Positions 30,483-38,721 of a stretch of DNA of 64,000 nt are shown here, piece after piece. Each line of letters starts with the position of its first letter. The first letter of the stretch is position 1. The notes beneath the pieces were generated by a model. It was not told where the DNA came from, ran no database searches, and saw only the letters and a program-made list of their open reading frames with translations. The position numbers were made by a program, and so were the translations under genes. This DNA comes from Citrobacter amalonaticus (GTDB lineage: Bacteria > Pseudomonadota > Gammaproteobacteria > Enterobacterales > Enterobacteriaceae): assembly GCF_001559075.2 (NCBI RefSeq), contig NZ_CP014015.2, positions 2,232,001-2,296,000 on the forward strand. The letters are read 5' to 3'.

Positions 30483-30788
30483 TTTATGCATGAAACACCG
30501 TTGTTTTTGCACTTAACTCGTTTCAGGGATTTGACGTGCGCAGCTATTTAGCATACAAGGAGTACCGATTTGAGAGTCGGTACTTCTCATCGCCGTCCGG
30601 CAACGCCGACTCGGGTTGTCTACAATCTGGTTTGATGATTTATTCAGTTGCCAAACCTGCTTGAGTATTGAGATAATTTTCAGTCTGACTCTCGCAATAT
30701 CTTATGAGGTTTCAGTTCATGTCCTGCTGCGCTCAGTGTCTGCGACGCGGGTTTATCATTAACGAATAGTCTTAGTAGTACCGAAAAA
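30483..30788. promoter_or_regulatory. hofQ-aroK intergenic region
   Basis: 306 bases. It contains a hairpin after hofQ (30559-30586), a REP-like GCCGTCCGGCAACGCCGAC stretch near 30592-30611, and an AT-rich part before aroK where the aroK promoters should lie. No coding sequence seen. Confidence 0.45.
30559..30586 (+). terminator. Possible hofQ terminator hairpin
   Basis: AGTACCGA and TCGGTACT arms with an 8-base loop, extended by G-C at the base. The T tract is weak (TTCTCAT), so termination is uncertain. Confidence 0.4.
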
Positions 30789-31310
30789 ATGGCAGAGAAA
30801 CGCAATATCTTTCTGGTTGGGCCTATGGGTGCCGGAAAAAGCACTATTGGGCGCCAGTTAGCTCAACAACTCAATATGGAATTTTACGATTCTGATCAAG
30901 AGATTGAGAAACGAACCGGAGCTGATGTGGGCTGGGTCTTCGACGTAGAAGGTGAAGACGGCTTCCGCGATCGTGAAGAGAAAGTCATCAACGAATTGAC
31001 GGAAAAACAGGGTATTGTGCTGGCTACCGGTGGTGGCTCTGTAAAATCGCGTGAAACCCGTAATCGTCTTTCCGCGCGTGGCGTCGTGGTCTATCTCGAA
31101 ACGACCATCGAAAAACAACTTGCGCGTACGCAGCGCGATAAAAAACGTCCGCTGTTGCAGGTAGAAGCGCCGCCTCGTGAAGTTCTGGAAGCGTTGGCCG
31201 ACGAACGCAATCCGCTGTATGAAGAGATTGCCGACGTAACCATTCGTACCGATGATCAGAGCGCCAAAGTCGTTGCAAACCAGATTATTCATATGCTGGA
31301 AAGCAACTGA
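30789..31310 (+). CDS. aroK: Shikimate kinase I
   Basis: Phosphorylates shikimate in the common aromatic pathway. 173 residues with the P-loop VGPMGAGKSTIGRQ (about 10-23), the shikimate-binding DSDQEIE and GGGSV segments, and the lid RDKKRPLL. First gene of the aroK-aroB-damX-dam-rpe-gph-trpS row, with aroB 58 bases downstream. Confidence 0.97.
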   Translation: MAEKRNIFLVGPMGAGKSTIGRQLAQQLNMEFYDSDQEIEKRTGADVGWVFDVEGEDGFRDREEKVINELTEKQGIVLATGGGSVKSRETRNRLSARGVVVYLETTIEKQLARTQRDKKRPLLQVEAPPREVLEALADERNPLYEEIADVTIRTDDQSAKVVANQIIHMLESN

Positions 31311-31368
31311 TTCTGGCTTAATACACACTCGGTAAGCGGGTATAAGTCATTAAGGTGGATGTCGCGTC

Positions 31369-32457
31369 ATGGAGAGGATTACCGTCACTCTCGGGGAACG
31401 TAGTTACCCTATCACCATCGCGGCTGGTTTGTTTAACGAACCAGCTTCATTCTTACCGCTGAAATCGGGCGATCAGGTTATGTTGGTCACCAACGAAACC
31501 CTGGCTCCCCTTTATCTTGATAAGATTCGCAGCGTACTTGAACAAGCGGGTGTGAACGTTGATAGCGTCATCCTGCCTGACGGCGAGCAGTACAAAAGCC
31601 TGACGGTGCTGGATACGGTATTCACCGCCTTGCTGCAAAAACCGCATGGTCGTGATACGACGCTGGTCGCACTGGGCGGCGGCGTCATTGGCGACCTGAC
31701 CGGTTTTGCCGCTGCCAGCTATCAGCGCGGCGTGCGCTTCATCCAGGTCCCGACGACGCTTTTGTCGCAGGTCGACTCCTCCGTTGGCGGTAAAACCGCC
31801 GTAAACCATCCCCTCGGCAAAAACATGATCGGCGCGTTTTACCAGCCGGCCTCCGTGGTGGTGGATCTCGACTGTCTGAAAACGCTCCCTGCCCGTGAAC
31901 TGGCGTCCGGTCTGGCGGAAGTGATCAAGTACGGCATTATCCTTGATGGCGAATTCTTTAGCTGGCTGGAAGAGAATCTGGATGCGTTACTGCGTCTGGA
32001 CGGACCGGCAATGGCCTGGTGTATTCGTCGTTGTTGTGAGCTGAAAGCCGAAGTTGTTGCCGCAGACGAGCGCGAAACCGGCTTACGTGCTTTACTGAAT
32101 CTTGGGCACACGTACGGTCATGCCATTGAAGCTGAAATGGGTTATGGCAATTGGTTACATGGTGAAGCGGTCGCAGCAGGTATGGTAATGGCTGCGCGGA
32201 CGTCGGAACGCCTGGGGCAGTTTGCACCAGAAGATACGCAGCGCATCATCACGTTACTTAAACGTGCTGGCTTGCCGGTCCACGGACCGCGCGAGATGTC
32301 CGCGCAGGCTTACCTGCCGCACATGTTGCGTGATAAAAAAGTGTTGGCGGGAGAAATGCGTTTAGTCCTTCCGCTGGCAATAGGGAAAAGTGAAGTACGC
32401 GGCGGCGTGTCGCATGAGGTGGTTCTTAACGCTATTGCTGATTGCCAGCAGGCGTAA
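31369..32457 (+). CDS. aroB: 3-dehydroquinate synthase
   Basis: Makes 3-dehydroquinate from DAHP, using NAD and a divalent metal. 362 residues, the family length. Hallmarks: DGEQYKSL, ALGGGVIGDLTGFAAA, PTTLLSQVDSSVGGKTAVNHPLGKN (split here as separate conserved blocks) and the metal histidines in NLGHTYGHAIEAE and WLHGEAVAAGM. Confidence 0.97.
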   Translation: MERITVTLGERSYPITIAAGLFNEPASFLPLKSGDQVMLVTNETLAPLYLDKIRSVLEQAGVNVDSVILPDGEQYKSLTVLDTVFTALLQKPHGRDTTLVALGGGVIGDLTGFAAASYQRGVRFIQVPTTLLSQVDSSVGGKTAVNHPLGKNMIGAFYQPASVVVDLDCLKTLPARELASGLAEVIKYGIILDGEFFSWLEENLDALLRLDGPAMAWCIRRCCELKAEVVAADERETGLRALLNLGHTYGHAIEAEMGYGNWLHGEAVAAGMVMAARTSERLGQFAPEDTQRIITLLKRAGLPVHGPREMSAQAYLPHMLRDKKVLAGEMRLVLPLAIGKSEVRGGVSHEVVLNAIADCQQA

Positions 32458-32553
32458 CAACAAGAAAGGCGGACTGATACGGCTCACGTATCGGCCATTT
32501 AGATTCAGGTTAGTTGCAACGTCGTAAGCATTAGCCTTTGAGTGGGGTGTTAA

Positions 32554-33843
32554 ATGGATGAATTCAAACCAGAAGACGAGCTGAAACCCGATCCCAGCGA
32601 TCGTCGTACTGGTCGTTCTCGTCAATCTTCAGAACGCGGTGAACCGCAGATCAACTTTGATGATGTTGATCTGGACGCTGACGATCGCCGTCCTGCGCGC
32701 GGGCGTAAAGAACGCCTTGATGAGCAAGAGAGGGAAGAGGATTACGAATCCGATGATGAAGAGTTCGTGGATGAAGAACGCGTCGAGCGTCGTCCGCGTA
32801 AGCGTAAAAAAGCCGCCGGTAAACCCGCTTCCCGCCAGTACATGATGATGGGCGTGGGCGTGCTGGTTCTGCTGCTGCTGATCATCGGTATTGGCTCCGC
32901 GCTGAAAGCGCCGTCCACCCCGTCTTCAAGTGAACAAACGGCGTCTGGCGAGAAGAATATCGATCTCACCGGCAATGCCGCTGACCAGGCAAACGGTTCC
33001 CAACCGGCTCCGGGAAGCACTTCCGCTGAACAGACTGCGGGCAACACGCAGCAGGATGTTTCTTTGCCGCCAATCTCTTCCACGCCAACGCAGGGCCAAA
33101 CGCCTGCGACCACAGAAGGTCAACAGCGTGTAGAAGTGCAGGGCGATCTGAACAATGCACTGACGCAACCGCAGGGCCAGGAACAGGTGAACAATGTGGT
33201 GGCGAACTCTACGCTGCCAACAGAACCGGCGACCGTTGCGCCCGTGCGTAATGGTAGTACGTCGAGCCAGACGGCGAGTGTACCTGGCAGCGAGCGTCCG
33301 GCCACCACGCGTCCGGAACGTAAGCAAGTTGTGATCGAACCGAAGAAACCACAGACCACCGCGAAAACGACGCCTGTAGCGCCGAAACCGGCAGCTCAGC
33401 CTAAACGGACTGAACCCGCAGCGCCTACGGCCACGACGGCGCCGAAAGCGACGGCCAGTACCGCGCCGGCACAGACAGCAGCACCCGCACAATCGGCAGC
33501 ACCTGCTCAGACCGCACCAGCGGCAACGGCGGGTAGCGCAGCTGGCGCTAAAAGCGCCGGTAACGTCGGATCGCTGAAGTCCGCACCGTCCAGTCATTAC
33601 ACCCTGCAGCTCAGCAGTTCTTCTAACTACGACAACCTGAATGGTTGGGCGAAGAAAGAGAATCTGAAAAACTATGTGGTGTATCAGACGACGCGTAACG
33701 GTCAACCGTGGTATGTTCTGGTGTCTGGCGTGTATGCCTCGAAAGAAGATGCGAAACGCGCGGTTTCCACGCTGCCAGCCGATGTGCAGGCAAAAAATCC
33801 GTGGGCCAAACCGTTGCATCAGGTACAGGCCGATCTGAAATAA
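32554..33843 (+). CDS. damX: Cell division SPOR-domain protein DamX
   Basis: 429 residues. Acidic and arginine-rich cytoplasmic N-terminus (about 1-98), one membrane helix (about 99-118, MMMGVGVLVLLLLIIGIGSA), a long Ala/Thr/Pro/Gln-rich periplasmic linker, and a C-terminal SPOR domain (about 345-425, HYTLQLSSSSNYDNLNGW) that binds denuded septal glycan. Involved in septation. Lies 96 bases after aroB and 66 before dam. Confidence 0.94.
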   Translation: MDEFKPEDELKPDPSDRRTGRSRQSSERGEPQINFDDVDLDADDRRPARGRKERLDEQEREEDYESDDEEFVDEERVERRPRKRKKAAGKPASRQYMMMGVGVLVLLLLIIGIGSALKAPSTPSSSEQTASGEKNIDLTGNAADQANGSQPAPGSTSAEQTAGNTQQDVSLPPISSTPTQGQTPATTEGQQRVEVQGDLNNALTQPQGQEQVNNVVANSTLPTEPATVAPVRNGSTSSQTASVPGSERPATTRPERKQVVIEPKKPQTTAKTTPVAPKPAAQPKRTEPAAPTATTAPKATASTAPAQTAAPAQSAAPAQTAPAATAGSAAGAKSAGNVGSLKSAPSSHYTLQLSSSSNYDNLNGWAKKENLKNYVVYQTTRNGQPWYVLVSGVYASKEDAKRAVSTLPADVQAKNPWAKPLHQVQADLK

Positions 33844-33909
33844 TGTTAAAGCGCAGGATGCTGTCGGAGCTTTCTCCACAGCCGGAGAAGGTGTAATTAG
33901 TTAGTCAGC

Positions 33910-34746
33910 ATGAAAAAAAATCGCGCTTTTCTGAAGTGGGCAGGGGGAAAATATCCCCTGCTTGACGACATCAAACGGCATTTACCGCAGGGTGAATGCC
34001 TGGTCGAACCCTTTGTGGGTGCAGGGTCGGTGTTTCTTAACACCGACTTTTCTCGTTATATTCTTGCCGATATCAACAGCGATCTTATCAGTCTCTATAA
34101 GATCGTGAAGACCCGTACCGACGAGTACGTGAAGGCTTCCCGTGAACTGTTTAACCCAGAAAGCAATCAGGCTGAGGTCTACTATCAGTTCCGGGAAGAG
34201 TTCAACGCCAGCCAGGATCCTTTCCGTCGCGCGGTCCTGTTCCTGTATCTGAACCGATATGGTTACAACGGCCTGTGCCGGTATAATCTGCGCGGTGAGT
34301 TTAACGTGCCGTTTGGACGTTACAAAAAGCCTTACTTCCCGGAAGCTGAGTTGTATCACTTTGCGGAAAAAGCGCAGAATGCGGAATTCCACTGCCTCTC
34401 ATATGATGAGTGCATGGAGCAAGCGGATGCGAACTCGGTTGTCTATTGCGATCCGCCCTACGCCCCGCTGTCAGCAACGGCGAATTTCACCGCGTATCAT
34501 ACCAACAGCTTCAGCCCGAAAGAGCAGGCCCATCTGGCGAAAATGGCCGAAAAGCTGGTCAGTAAGCAGATCCCGGTGTTAATTTCGAACCATGATACGC
34601 CGGATACCCGCGAATGGTATAAAGCGGCGGAACATTTTCAGGTCAAAGTGCGGCGCAGTATAAGCAGCAACGGCGGCACACGTAAAAAGGTGGACGAACT
34701 GCTGGCTCTGTACAAACCAGGAGTCGTTTCACCCGCGAATAAATAA
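33910..34746 (+). CDS. dam: DNA adenine methylase (GATC)
   Basis: Methylates adenine in GATC, directing mismatch repair, replication timing and gene regulation. 278 residues. AdoMet motif KWAGGKYPLLD (9-19) and EPFVGAGSVFLN (33-44), and catalytic DPPY at 181-184. Type alpha amino-MTase of the D12 class. Rpe follows 17 bases downstream. Confidence 0.98.
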   Translation: MKKNRAFLKWAGGKYPLLDDIKRHLPQGECLVEPFVGAGSVFLNTDFSRYILADINSDLISLYKIVKTRTDEYVKASRELFNPESNQAEVYYQFREEFNASQDPFRRAVLFLYLNRYGYNGLCRYNLRGEFNVPFGRYKKPYFPEAELYHFAEKAQNAEFHCLSYDECMEQADANSVVYCDPPYAPLSATANFTAYHTNSFSPKEQAHLAKMAEKLVSKQIPVLISNHDTPDTREWYKAAEHFQVKVRRSISSNGGTRKKVDELLALYKPGVVSPANK

Positions 34747-34763
34747 TTCTCAAGGAGAAGCGG

Positions 34764-35441
34764 ATGAAACAGTATTTGATTGCCCCCTCAATCCTGTCGG
34801 CTGATTTTGCTCGCCTGGGTGAGGACACCGCGAAAGCTCTGGCTGCCGGTGGTGACGTCGTGCATTTTGACGTCATGGACAACCACTATGTACCGAATCT
34901 GACCATGGGTCCGATGGTACTGAAATCCCTGCGTAAATATGGCATTACGGCTCCCATCGATGTGCATCTGATGGTGAAACCGGTCGATCGAATCATCCCG
35001 GATTTCGCCGCCGCCGGCGCCAGCATCATTACCTTTCACCCGGAAGCCTCCGAACACGTTGACCGCTCGCTGCAACTGATTAAAGAGCACGGCTGTAAAG
35101 CAGGGCTGGTCTTCAATCCGGCGACGCCGCTGAGCTATCTGGACTATGTGATGGACAAGCTGGACGTGATCCTGTTGATGTCCGTTAACCCAGGCTTTGG
35201 CGGTCAGTCCTTCATTCCGCAAACGCTGGACAAACTGCGCGAAGTCCGCCGTCGCATTGACGAGTCGGGTTACGACATTCGCCTCGAAGTGGATGGCGGC
35301 GTGAAGGTGAGCAACATTGCTGAAATCGCCGCTGCGGGAGCCGACATGTTTGTCGCCGGTTCCGCCGTTTTCGATCAGCCAGACTACAAAAAAGTCATTG
35401 ATGACATGCGCAGCGAACTGGCAAAGGTAACTCATGGATAA
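34764..35441 (+). CDS. rpe: Ribulose-phosphate 3-epimerase
   Basis: Interconverts ribulose-5-phosphate and xylulose-5-phosphate. 225 residues, TIM barrel: SILSADFARLG, HFDVMDNHYVPN metal/catalytic segment, HLMV, VNPGFGGQSFI and the phosphate-binding EVDGGV and AGSAVF. Overlaps gph by 8 bases. Confidence 0.98.
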   Translation: MKQYLIAPSILSADFARLGEDTAKALAAGGDVVHFDVMDNHYVPNLTMGPMVLKSLRKYGITAPIDVHLMVKPVDRIIPDFAAAGASIITFHPEASEHVDRSLQLIKEHGCKAGLVFNPATPLSYLDYVMDKLDVILLMSVNPGFGGQSFIPQTLDKLREVRRRIDESGYDIRLEVDGGVKVSNIAEIAAAGADMFVAGSAVFDQPDYKKVIDDMRSELAKVTHG

Positions 35442-36192
35442 ATTGCAGGATATTCGGGGCGTCGCCTTCGACCTCGACGGAACGCTGGTGGACAGCGCGC
35501 CGGGATTGAGCGCCGCAGTGGACATGGCGCTGTATGCGCTGGAGCTGCCGGTTGCCGGTGAAGAGCGCGTCATTACCTGGATTGGTAACGGTGCTGATGT
35601 ATTGATGGAGCGTGCGTTAACCTGGTCTCGTCAGGAGCGCGCCACACTTCGTAAGACGATGGGCAAACCGCCGGTCGATGAAGATATTCCCGTCGAGGAA
35701 CAGGTCCGTATTCTGCGTAAGCTGTTTGACCGTTACTACGGAGATGTTGCAGAAGAAGGGACGTTTCTGTTCCCTGATGTCGCCGATACGCTGGGCGCAC
35801 TGCACGCCAAAGGGCTGCCGCTCGGTCTGGTGACCAACAAGCCGACGCCGTTTGTTGCGCCATTGCTCGATGCGCTGGATATCAGTAAATATTTCAGCGT
35901 CGTTATTGGCGGTGACGACGTCCAGAACAAAAAACCACATCCGGATCCGCTGCTACTGGTGGCAAGAAAGCTCGGCATTGCGCCAGAGCAATTGCTCTTC
36001 GTTGGGGATTCGCGTAATGATATTCAGGCGGCAAAAGCCGCTGGCTGCCCGTCCGTTGGCCTCACCTACGGCTACAACTACGGTGAACCGATCGCGCTGA
36101 GCCAGCCAGACGTCATGTACGACCGCATTAATGAACTACTGCCCGCTCTCGGGCTTCCGCATAGTGAAAATCAGGAATCGAAAAATGACTAA
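35434..36192 (+). CDS. gph: Phosphoglycolate phosphatase
   Basis: Removes phosphoglycolate formed during repair of oxidised 3' DNA ends. 252 residues, HAD superfamily: motif I FDLDGTLVDSAPGL (about 12-25), motif II TNKPTP, motif III lysine near NKKPHPDP and motif IV VGDSRNDIQAAKAAG. Overlaps rpe by 8 bases and trpS by 8 bases. Confidence 0.97.
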   Translation: MDKLQDIRGVAFDLDGTLVDSAPGLSAAVDMALYALELPVAGEERVITWIGNGADVLMERALTWSRQERATLRKTMGKPPVDEDIPVEEQVRILRKLFDRYYGDVAEEGTFLFPDVADTLGALHAKGLPLGLVTNKPTPFVAPLLDALDISKYFSVVIGGDDVQNKKPHPDPLLLVARKLGIAPEQLLFVGDSRNDIQAAKAAGCPSVGLTYGYNYGEPIALSQPDVMYDRINELLPALGLPHSENQESKND

Positions 36193-37189
36193 GCCCATCG
36201 TTTTTAGTGGCGCACAGCCCTCAGGTGAATTGACCATTGGTAACTACATGGGTGCACTGCGTCAGTGGGTGAACATGCAGGATGATTATCATTGCATCTA
36301 TTGCATCGTTGACCAGCATGCTATCACCGTTCGTCAGGATGCCCAGCAACTGCGTAAAGCGACGCTGGATACGCTGGCGCTCTACCTCGCGTGCGGTATC
36401 GATCCTGAGAAAAGCACCATTTTCGTTCAGTCTCATGTGCCTGAACATGCGCAACTGAGCTGGGCGCTGAACTGCTACACCTACTTTGGCGAACTGAGCC
36501 GTATGACCCAGTTCAAAGATAAGTCAGCGCGCTACGCTGAGAACATCAACGCCGGTCTGTTTGACTATCCGGTACTGATGGCGGCAGATATCCTGCTGTA
36601 TCAGACCAACCTGGTGCCGGTGGGTGAAGACCAGAAACAGCATCTGGAACTGAGCCGCGATATCGCTCAGCGTTTCAACGCGCTGTATGGCGACATCTTC
36701 AAAGTTCCTGAGCCGTTTATTCCTAAATCAGGCGCCCGCGTGATGTCTCTGCTGGAGCCGACGAAAAAGATGTCCAAGTCAGACGACAACCGCAACAACG
36801 TGATTGGTCTGCTGGAAGATCCGAAATCGGTGGTCAAGAAGATCAAACGTGCGGTAACAGATTCCGAAGAGCCGCCGGTGGTGCGCTACGACGTGCAGAA
36901 CAAAGCGGGCGTTTCTAACCTGCTGGATATTCTCTCTGCCGTGACCGGACAGAGCATTCCGGAACTGGAAAAACAGTTTGAAGGCAAGATGTATGGTCAC
37001 CTGAAAGGCGACGTCGCTGATGCCGTTTCCGGCATGCTGACCGAGTTGCAGGAACGTTATCATCGTTTCCGCAACGACGAAGCCTTCCTGCAGCAGGTGA
37101 TGAAAGATGGCGCGGAAAAAGCGGGTGCGCGTGCATCAGCTACGCTGAAAGCGGTTTATGAAGCGATTGGTTTTGTTGCCAAGCCGTAA
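36185..37189 (+). CDS. trpS: Tryptophanyl-tRNA synthetase
   Basis: 334 residues, class I synthetase: HIGH-type motif in PSGELTIGNYMGAL (residues about 11-24) and KMSKS at KKMSKSDDN (about 194-202). I use the ATG at 36185 (MTKPIVFSGAQPSG), the E. coli start; the frame continues 18 codons upstream inside gph without homology. Last gene of the row, followed by a strong terminator. Confidence 0.98.
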   Translation: MTKPIVFSGAQPSGELTIGNYMGALRQWVNMQDDYHCIYCIVDQHAITVRQDAQQLRKATLDTLALYLACGIDPEKSTIFVQSHVPEHAQLSWALNCYTYFGELSRMTQFKDKSARYAENINAGLFDYPVLMAADILLYQTNLVPVGEDQKQHLELSRDIAQRFNALYGDIFKVPEPFIPKSGARVMSLLEPTKKMSKSDDNRNNVIGLLEDPKSVVKKIKRAVTDSEEPPVVRYDVQNKAGVSNLLDILSAVTGQSIPELEKQFEGKMYGHLKGDVADAVSGMLTELQERYHRFRNDEAFLQQVMKDGAEKAGARASATLKAVYEAIGFVAKP

Positions 37190-37209
37190 TGCGCTCTGCG
37201 TTGTTGAAG

Positions 37210-37236
37210 AAACCGGGTTACGCCCGGTTTTTTTTC
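37210..37236 (+). terminator. Terminator of the aroK...trpS transcription unit
   Basis: AAACCGGG-TTACG-CCCGGTTT stem followed by TTTTTTCG. Placed 20 bases after the trpS stop. Confidence 0.9.
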
Positions 37237-37303
37237 GCCTGTTCGTTTGTGAACCTCAAAAAATGTGAAGCGCCTCGCCGTTTGCATATTTCCTCGTTGC
37301 ATC

Positions 37304-37327
37304 ATATCTTCACTTTAATGAAGATAT
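37304..37327. promoter_or_regulatory. Inverted repeat in front of yhfZ, candidate YhfZ operator O1
   Basis: A perfect 9-bp inverted repeat with a 6-base spacer, ATATCTTCA-N6-TGAAGATAT, 27 bases before the yhfZ ATG. A second site with the same TTCA-N6-TGAA core lies before yhfX. An operator for the YhfZ regulator is the simplest reading, inferred from position and repetition only. Confidence 0.5.
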
Positions 37328-37328
37328 A

Positions 37329-37350
37329 AATATTCAATTTACCGAAAATA
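37329..37350. promoter_or_regulatory. Degenerate copy of the dyad at the yhfZ start, candidate O2
   Basis: AATATTCA-N6-CGAAAATA: the left half equals the left half of the strong dyad before yhfX; the right half keeps 5 of 8 symmetric positions. It lies between O1 and the yhfZ ATG, centred 24 bases from O1. It may be chance in AT-rich DNA. Confidence 0.3.
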
Positions 37351-37354
37351 TAAA

Positions 37355-38260
37355 ATGCATCGGACATTTATTAAGAAAGAGGGGGTTGTGCTGACAACCC
37401 TGGCCCGTTACCTGCTCGGTGAGAAGTGCGGTAACAGACTGAAAACTATTGATGAACTGGCAGCTGAGTGTCACTCATCGGTAGGGTTAACCCAGGCCGC
37501 GTTGAAAACGCTGGAATCCTCCGGGGCGATCCGTATTGAGCGCCGCGGGCGTAACGGTAGCTATCTGGTGGAGATGGATAACCGTACGCTGCTAAAGCAT
37601 GTGGATATTAATAACGTGGTCTGTGCGATGCCGCTGCCCTACACCCGTTTATATGAAGGGCTGGCGAGTGGGCTTAAGGCGCAGTTCGATGGGATCCCGT
37701 TTTATTACGCGCACATGCGTGGCGCGGATATTCGCGTGGAATGCCTGCTGAACGGCGTCTATGACATGGCAGTCGTTTCCCGTCTGGCGGCGGAAAGTTA
37801 CCTTGCCCAGGATGGATTGCGCATTACGTTGGCGCTGGGGCCGCATACCTATGTTGGCGAGCATCAGCTGATTTGTCGCAAGGGCGAATCTGCAGATGTA
37901 AAACGTGTCGGGCTTGATAACCGTTCGGCGGATCAGAAAATCATGACCGAGGCCTGTTTTGGCGACCGTGACGTTGAATTGATCGATATGCCTTATCACG
38001 AGAGCTTGCAGCGCATCGCGAAAGGGGATGTGGATGCGGTTATCTGGAACGTGGTTGCAGAGGCCGAGCTGGCGGTACTGGGATTAGAAGCCACGCCGCT
38101 AACTAATGATCCGCGATTTCTGCAGGCCACAGAGGCGGTGGTGCTGACCCGGGCGGAGGATTATCCGATGCAACAGCTTCTACGGGCGGTCGTCAATAAA
38201 GAGGCGCTGCTTGCCCACCAACAGCGTGTGGCGAACGGTGAACAGGAACCCAGTTATTAA
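37355..38260 (+). CDS. yhfZ: YhfZ, GntR-like regulator with solute-binding-type effector domain
   Basis: 301 residues. An N-terminal winged helix (about 12-72): helix-turn-helix in TIDELAAECHSSVGLTQAALKTLESSGAIRI (split blocks TIDELAAECHSS and LTQAALKTLE) and wing ERRGRNGSYL. The C-terminal two thirds resemble a periplasmic binding protein-like effector domain with alternating hydrophobic strands (DMAVVSRLAAE, VDAVIWNVVAE). Family YhfZ; the ligand is unknown to me. First gene of the yhfZYXW-php-yhfUTS operon and its likely local regulator. Confidence 0.85.
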   Translation: MHRTFIKKEGVVLTTLARYLLGEKCGNRLKTIDELAAECHSSVGLTQAALKTLESSGAIRIERRGRNGSYLVEMDNRTLLKHVDINNVVCAMPLPYTRLYEGLASGLKAQFDGIPFYYAHMRGADIRVECLLNGVYDMAVVSRLAAESYLAQDGLRITLALGPHTYVGEHQLICRKGESADVKRVGLDNRSADQKIMTEACFGDRDVELIDMPYHESLQRIAKGDVDAVIWNVVAEAELAVLGLEATPLTNDPRFLQATEAVVLTRAEDYPMQQLLRAVVNKEALLAHQQRVANGEQEPSY

Positions 38261-38275
38261 GTGAAGGCGAACGAC

Positions 38276-38638
38276 ATGGAAAACAGGCTTAACCTGCTGT
38301 GTGAGGCGGGCGTTATCGACAAGGATATTTGTAGCGGCATGCTACAGGTGGTCAGGCGGCTGGATGAAGAGTGGCGTTTGCCGGTATATAGCGAGCAAGG
38401 AGCCATGGCGATGACCCATATGGCGAGCGCGTTAATGCGCAGTCGCCAGGGTGAAGTGATTGAAGCGCTGGATGGTGAGCTGTTGGAGGAGCTGGCGCAA
38501 TCTCATCTCTGGCCAACTATTTTTTTGGTACATCAGGCGCTGCTGAAAGAGTTCACGGTGACGCCGCACGCGAATGAAGAAGGCTATATGTTGGCTAATT
38601 TGTACGGATTGTGGATGGCGGCGAACGAAGGCGTCTGA
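38276..38638 (+). CDS. yhfY: YhfY, single PRD-like domain protein
   Basis: 120 residues, all helical in appearance, resembling a lone PTS-regulation domain (PRD) such as those in BglG/LicT regulators; it has GAMAMTHMASALMRSRQGE, where the histidine of MTHMASAL aligns with PRD histidines. It has no DNA- or RNA-binding domain of its own. I chose ATG 38276 (MENRLNLL), preceded by GAAGGCGA, over a GTG 15 bases upstream. Begins 15 bases after yhfZ, so it may act with YhfZ. Function unknown. Confidence 0.8.
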   Translation: MENRLNLLCEAGVIDKDICSGMLQVVRRLDEEWRLPVYSEQGAMAMTHMASALMRSRQGEVIEALDGELLEELAQSHLWPTIFLVHQALLKEFTVTPHANEEGYMLANLYGLWMAANEGV

Positions 38639-38666
38639 AATCAATGGGCAATTAGTTTATTGCATC

Positions 38667-38694
38667 CTAAATATTCAAAAAAATGAATATTTAG
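38667..38694. promoter_or_regulatory. Perfect 11-bp inverted repeat before yhfX, candidate operator O3
   Basis: CTAAATATTCA-AAAAAA-TGAATATTTAG, 11 of 11 positions symmetric with a 6-base spacer, 27 bases before the yhfX ATG in an 83-base gap. No T tract follows, so it is not a classical terminator. It shares spacer length and TTCA/TGAA core with the dyad before yhfZ, and sits at the same distance from the start codon. Confidence 0.55.
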
Positions 38695-38721
38695 CTGAAG
38701 GATTAGAACCGAGGCAGAGAA

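Noticed and set aside
32926..33879. 317-codon open frame on the - strand, rich in Arg and Cys
   Set aside because: Antisense of the Ala/Thr/Pro-rich DamX linker, whose low complexity explains the open frame.
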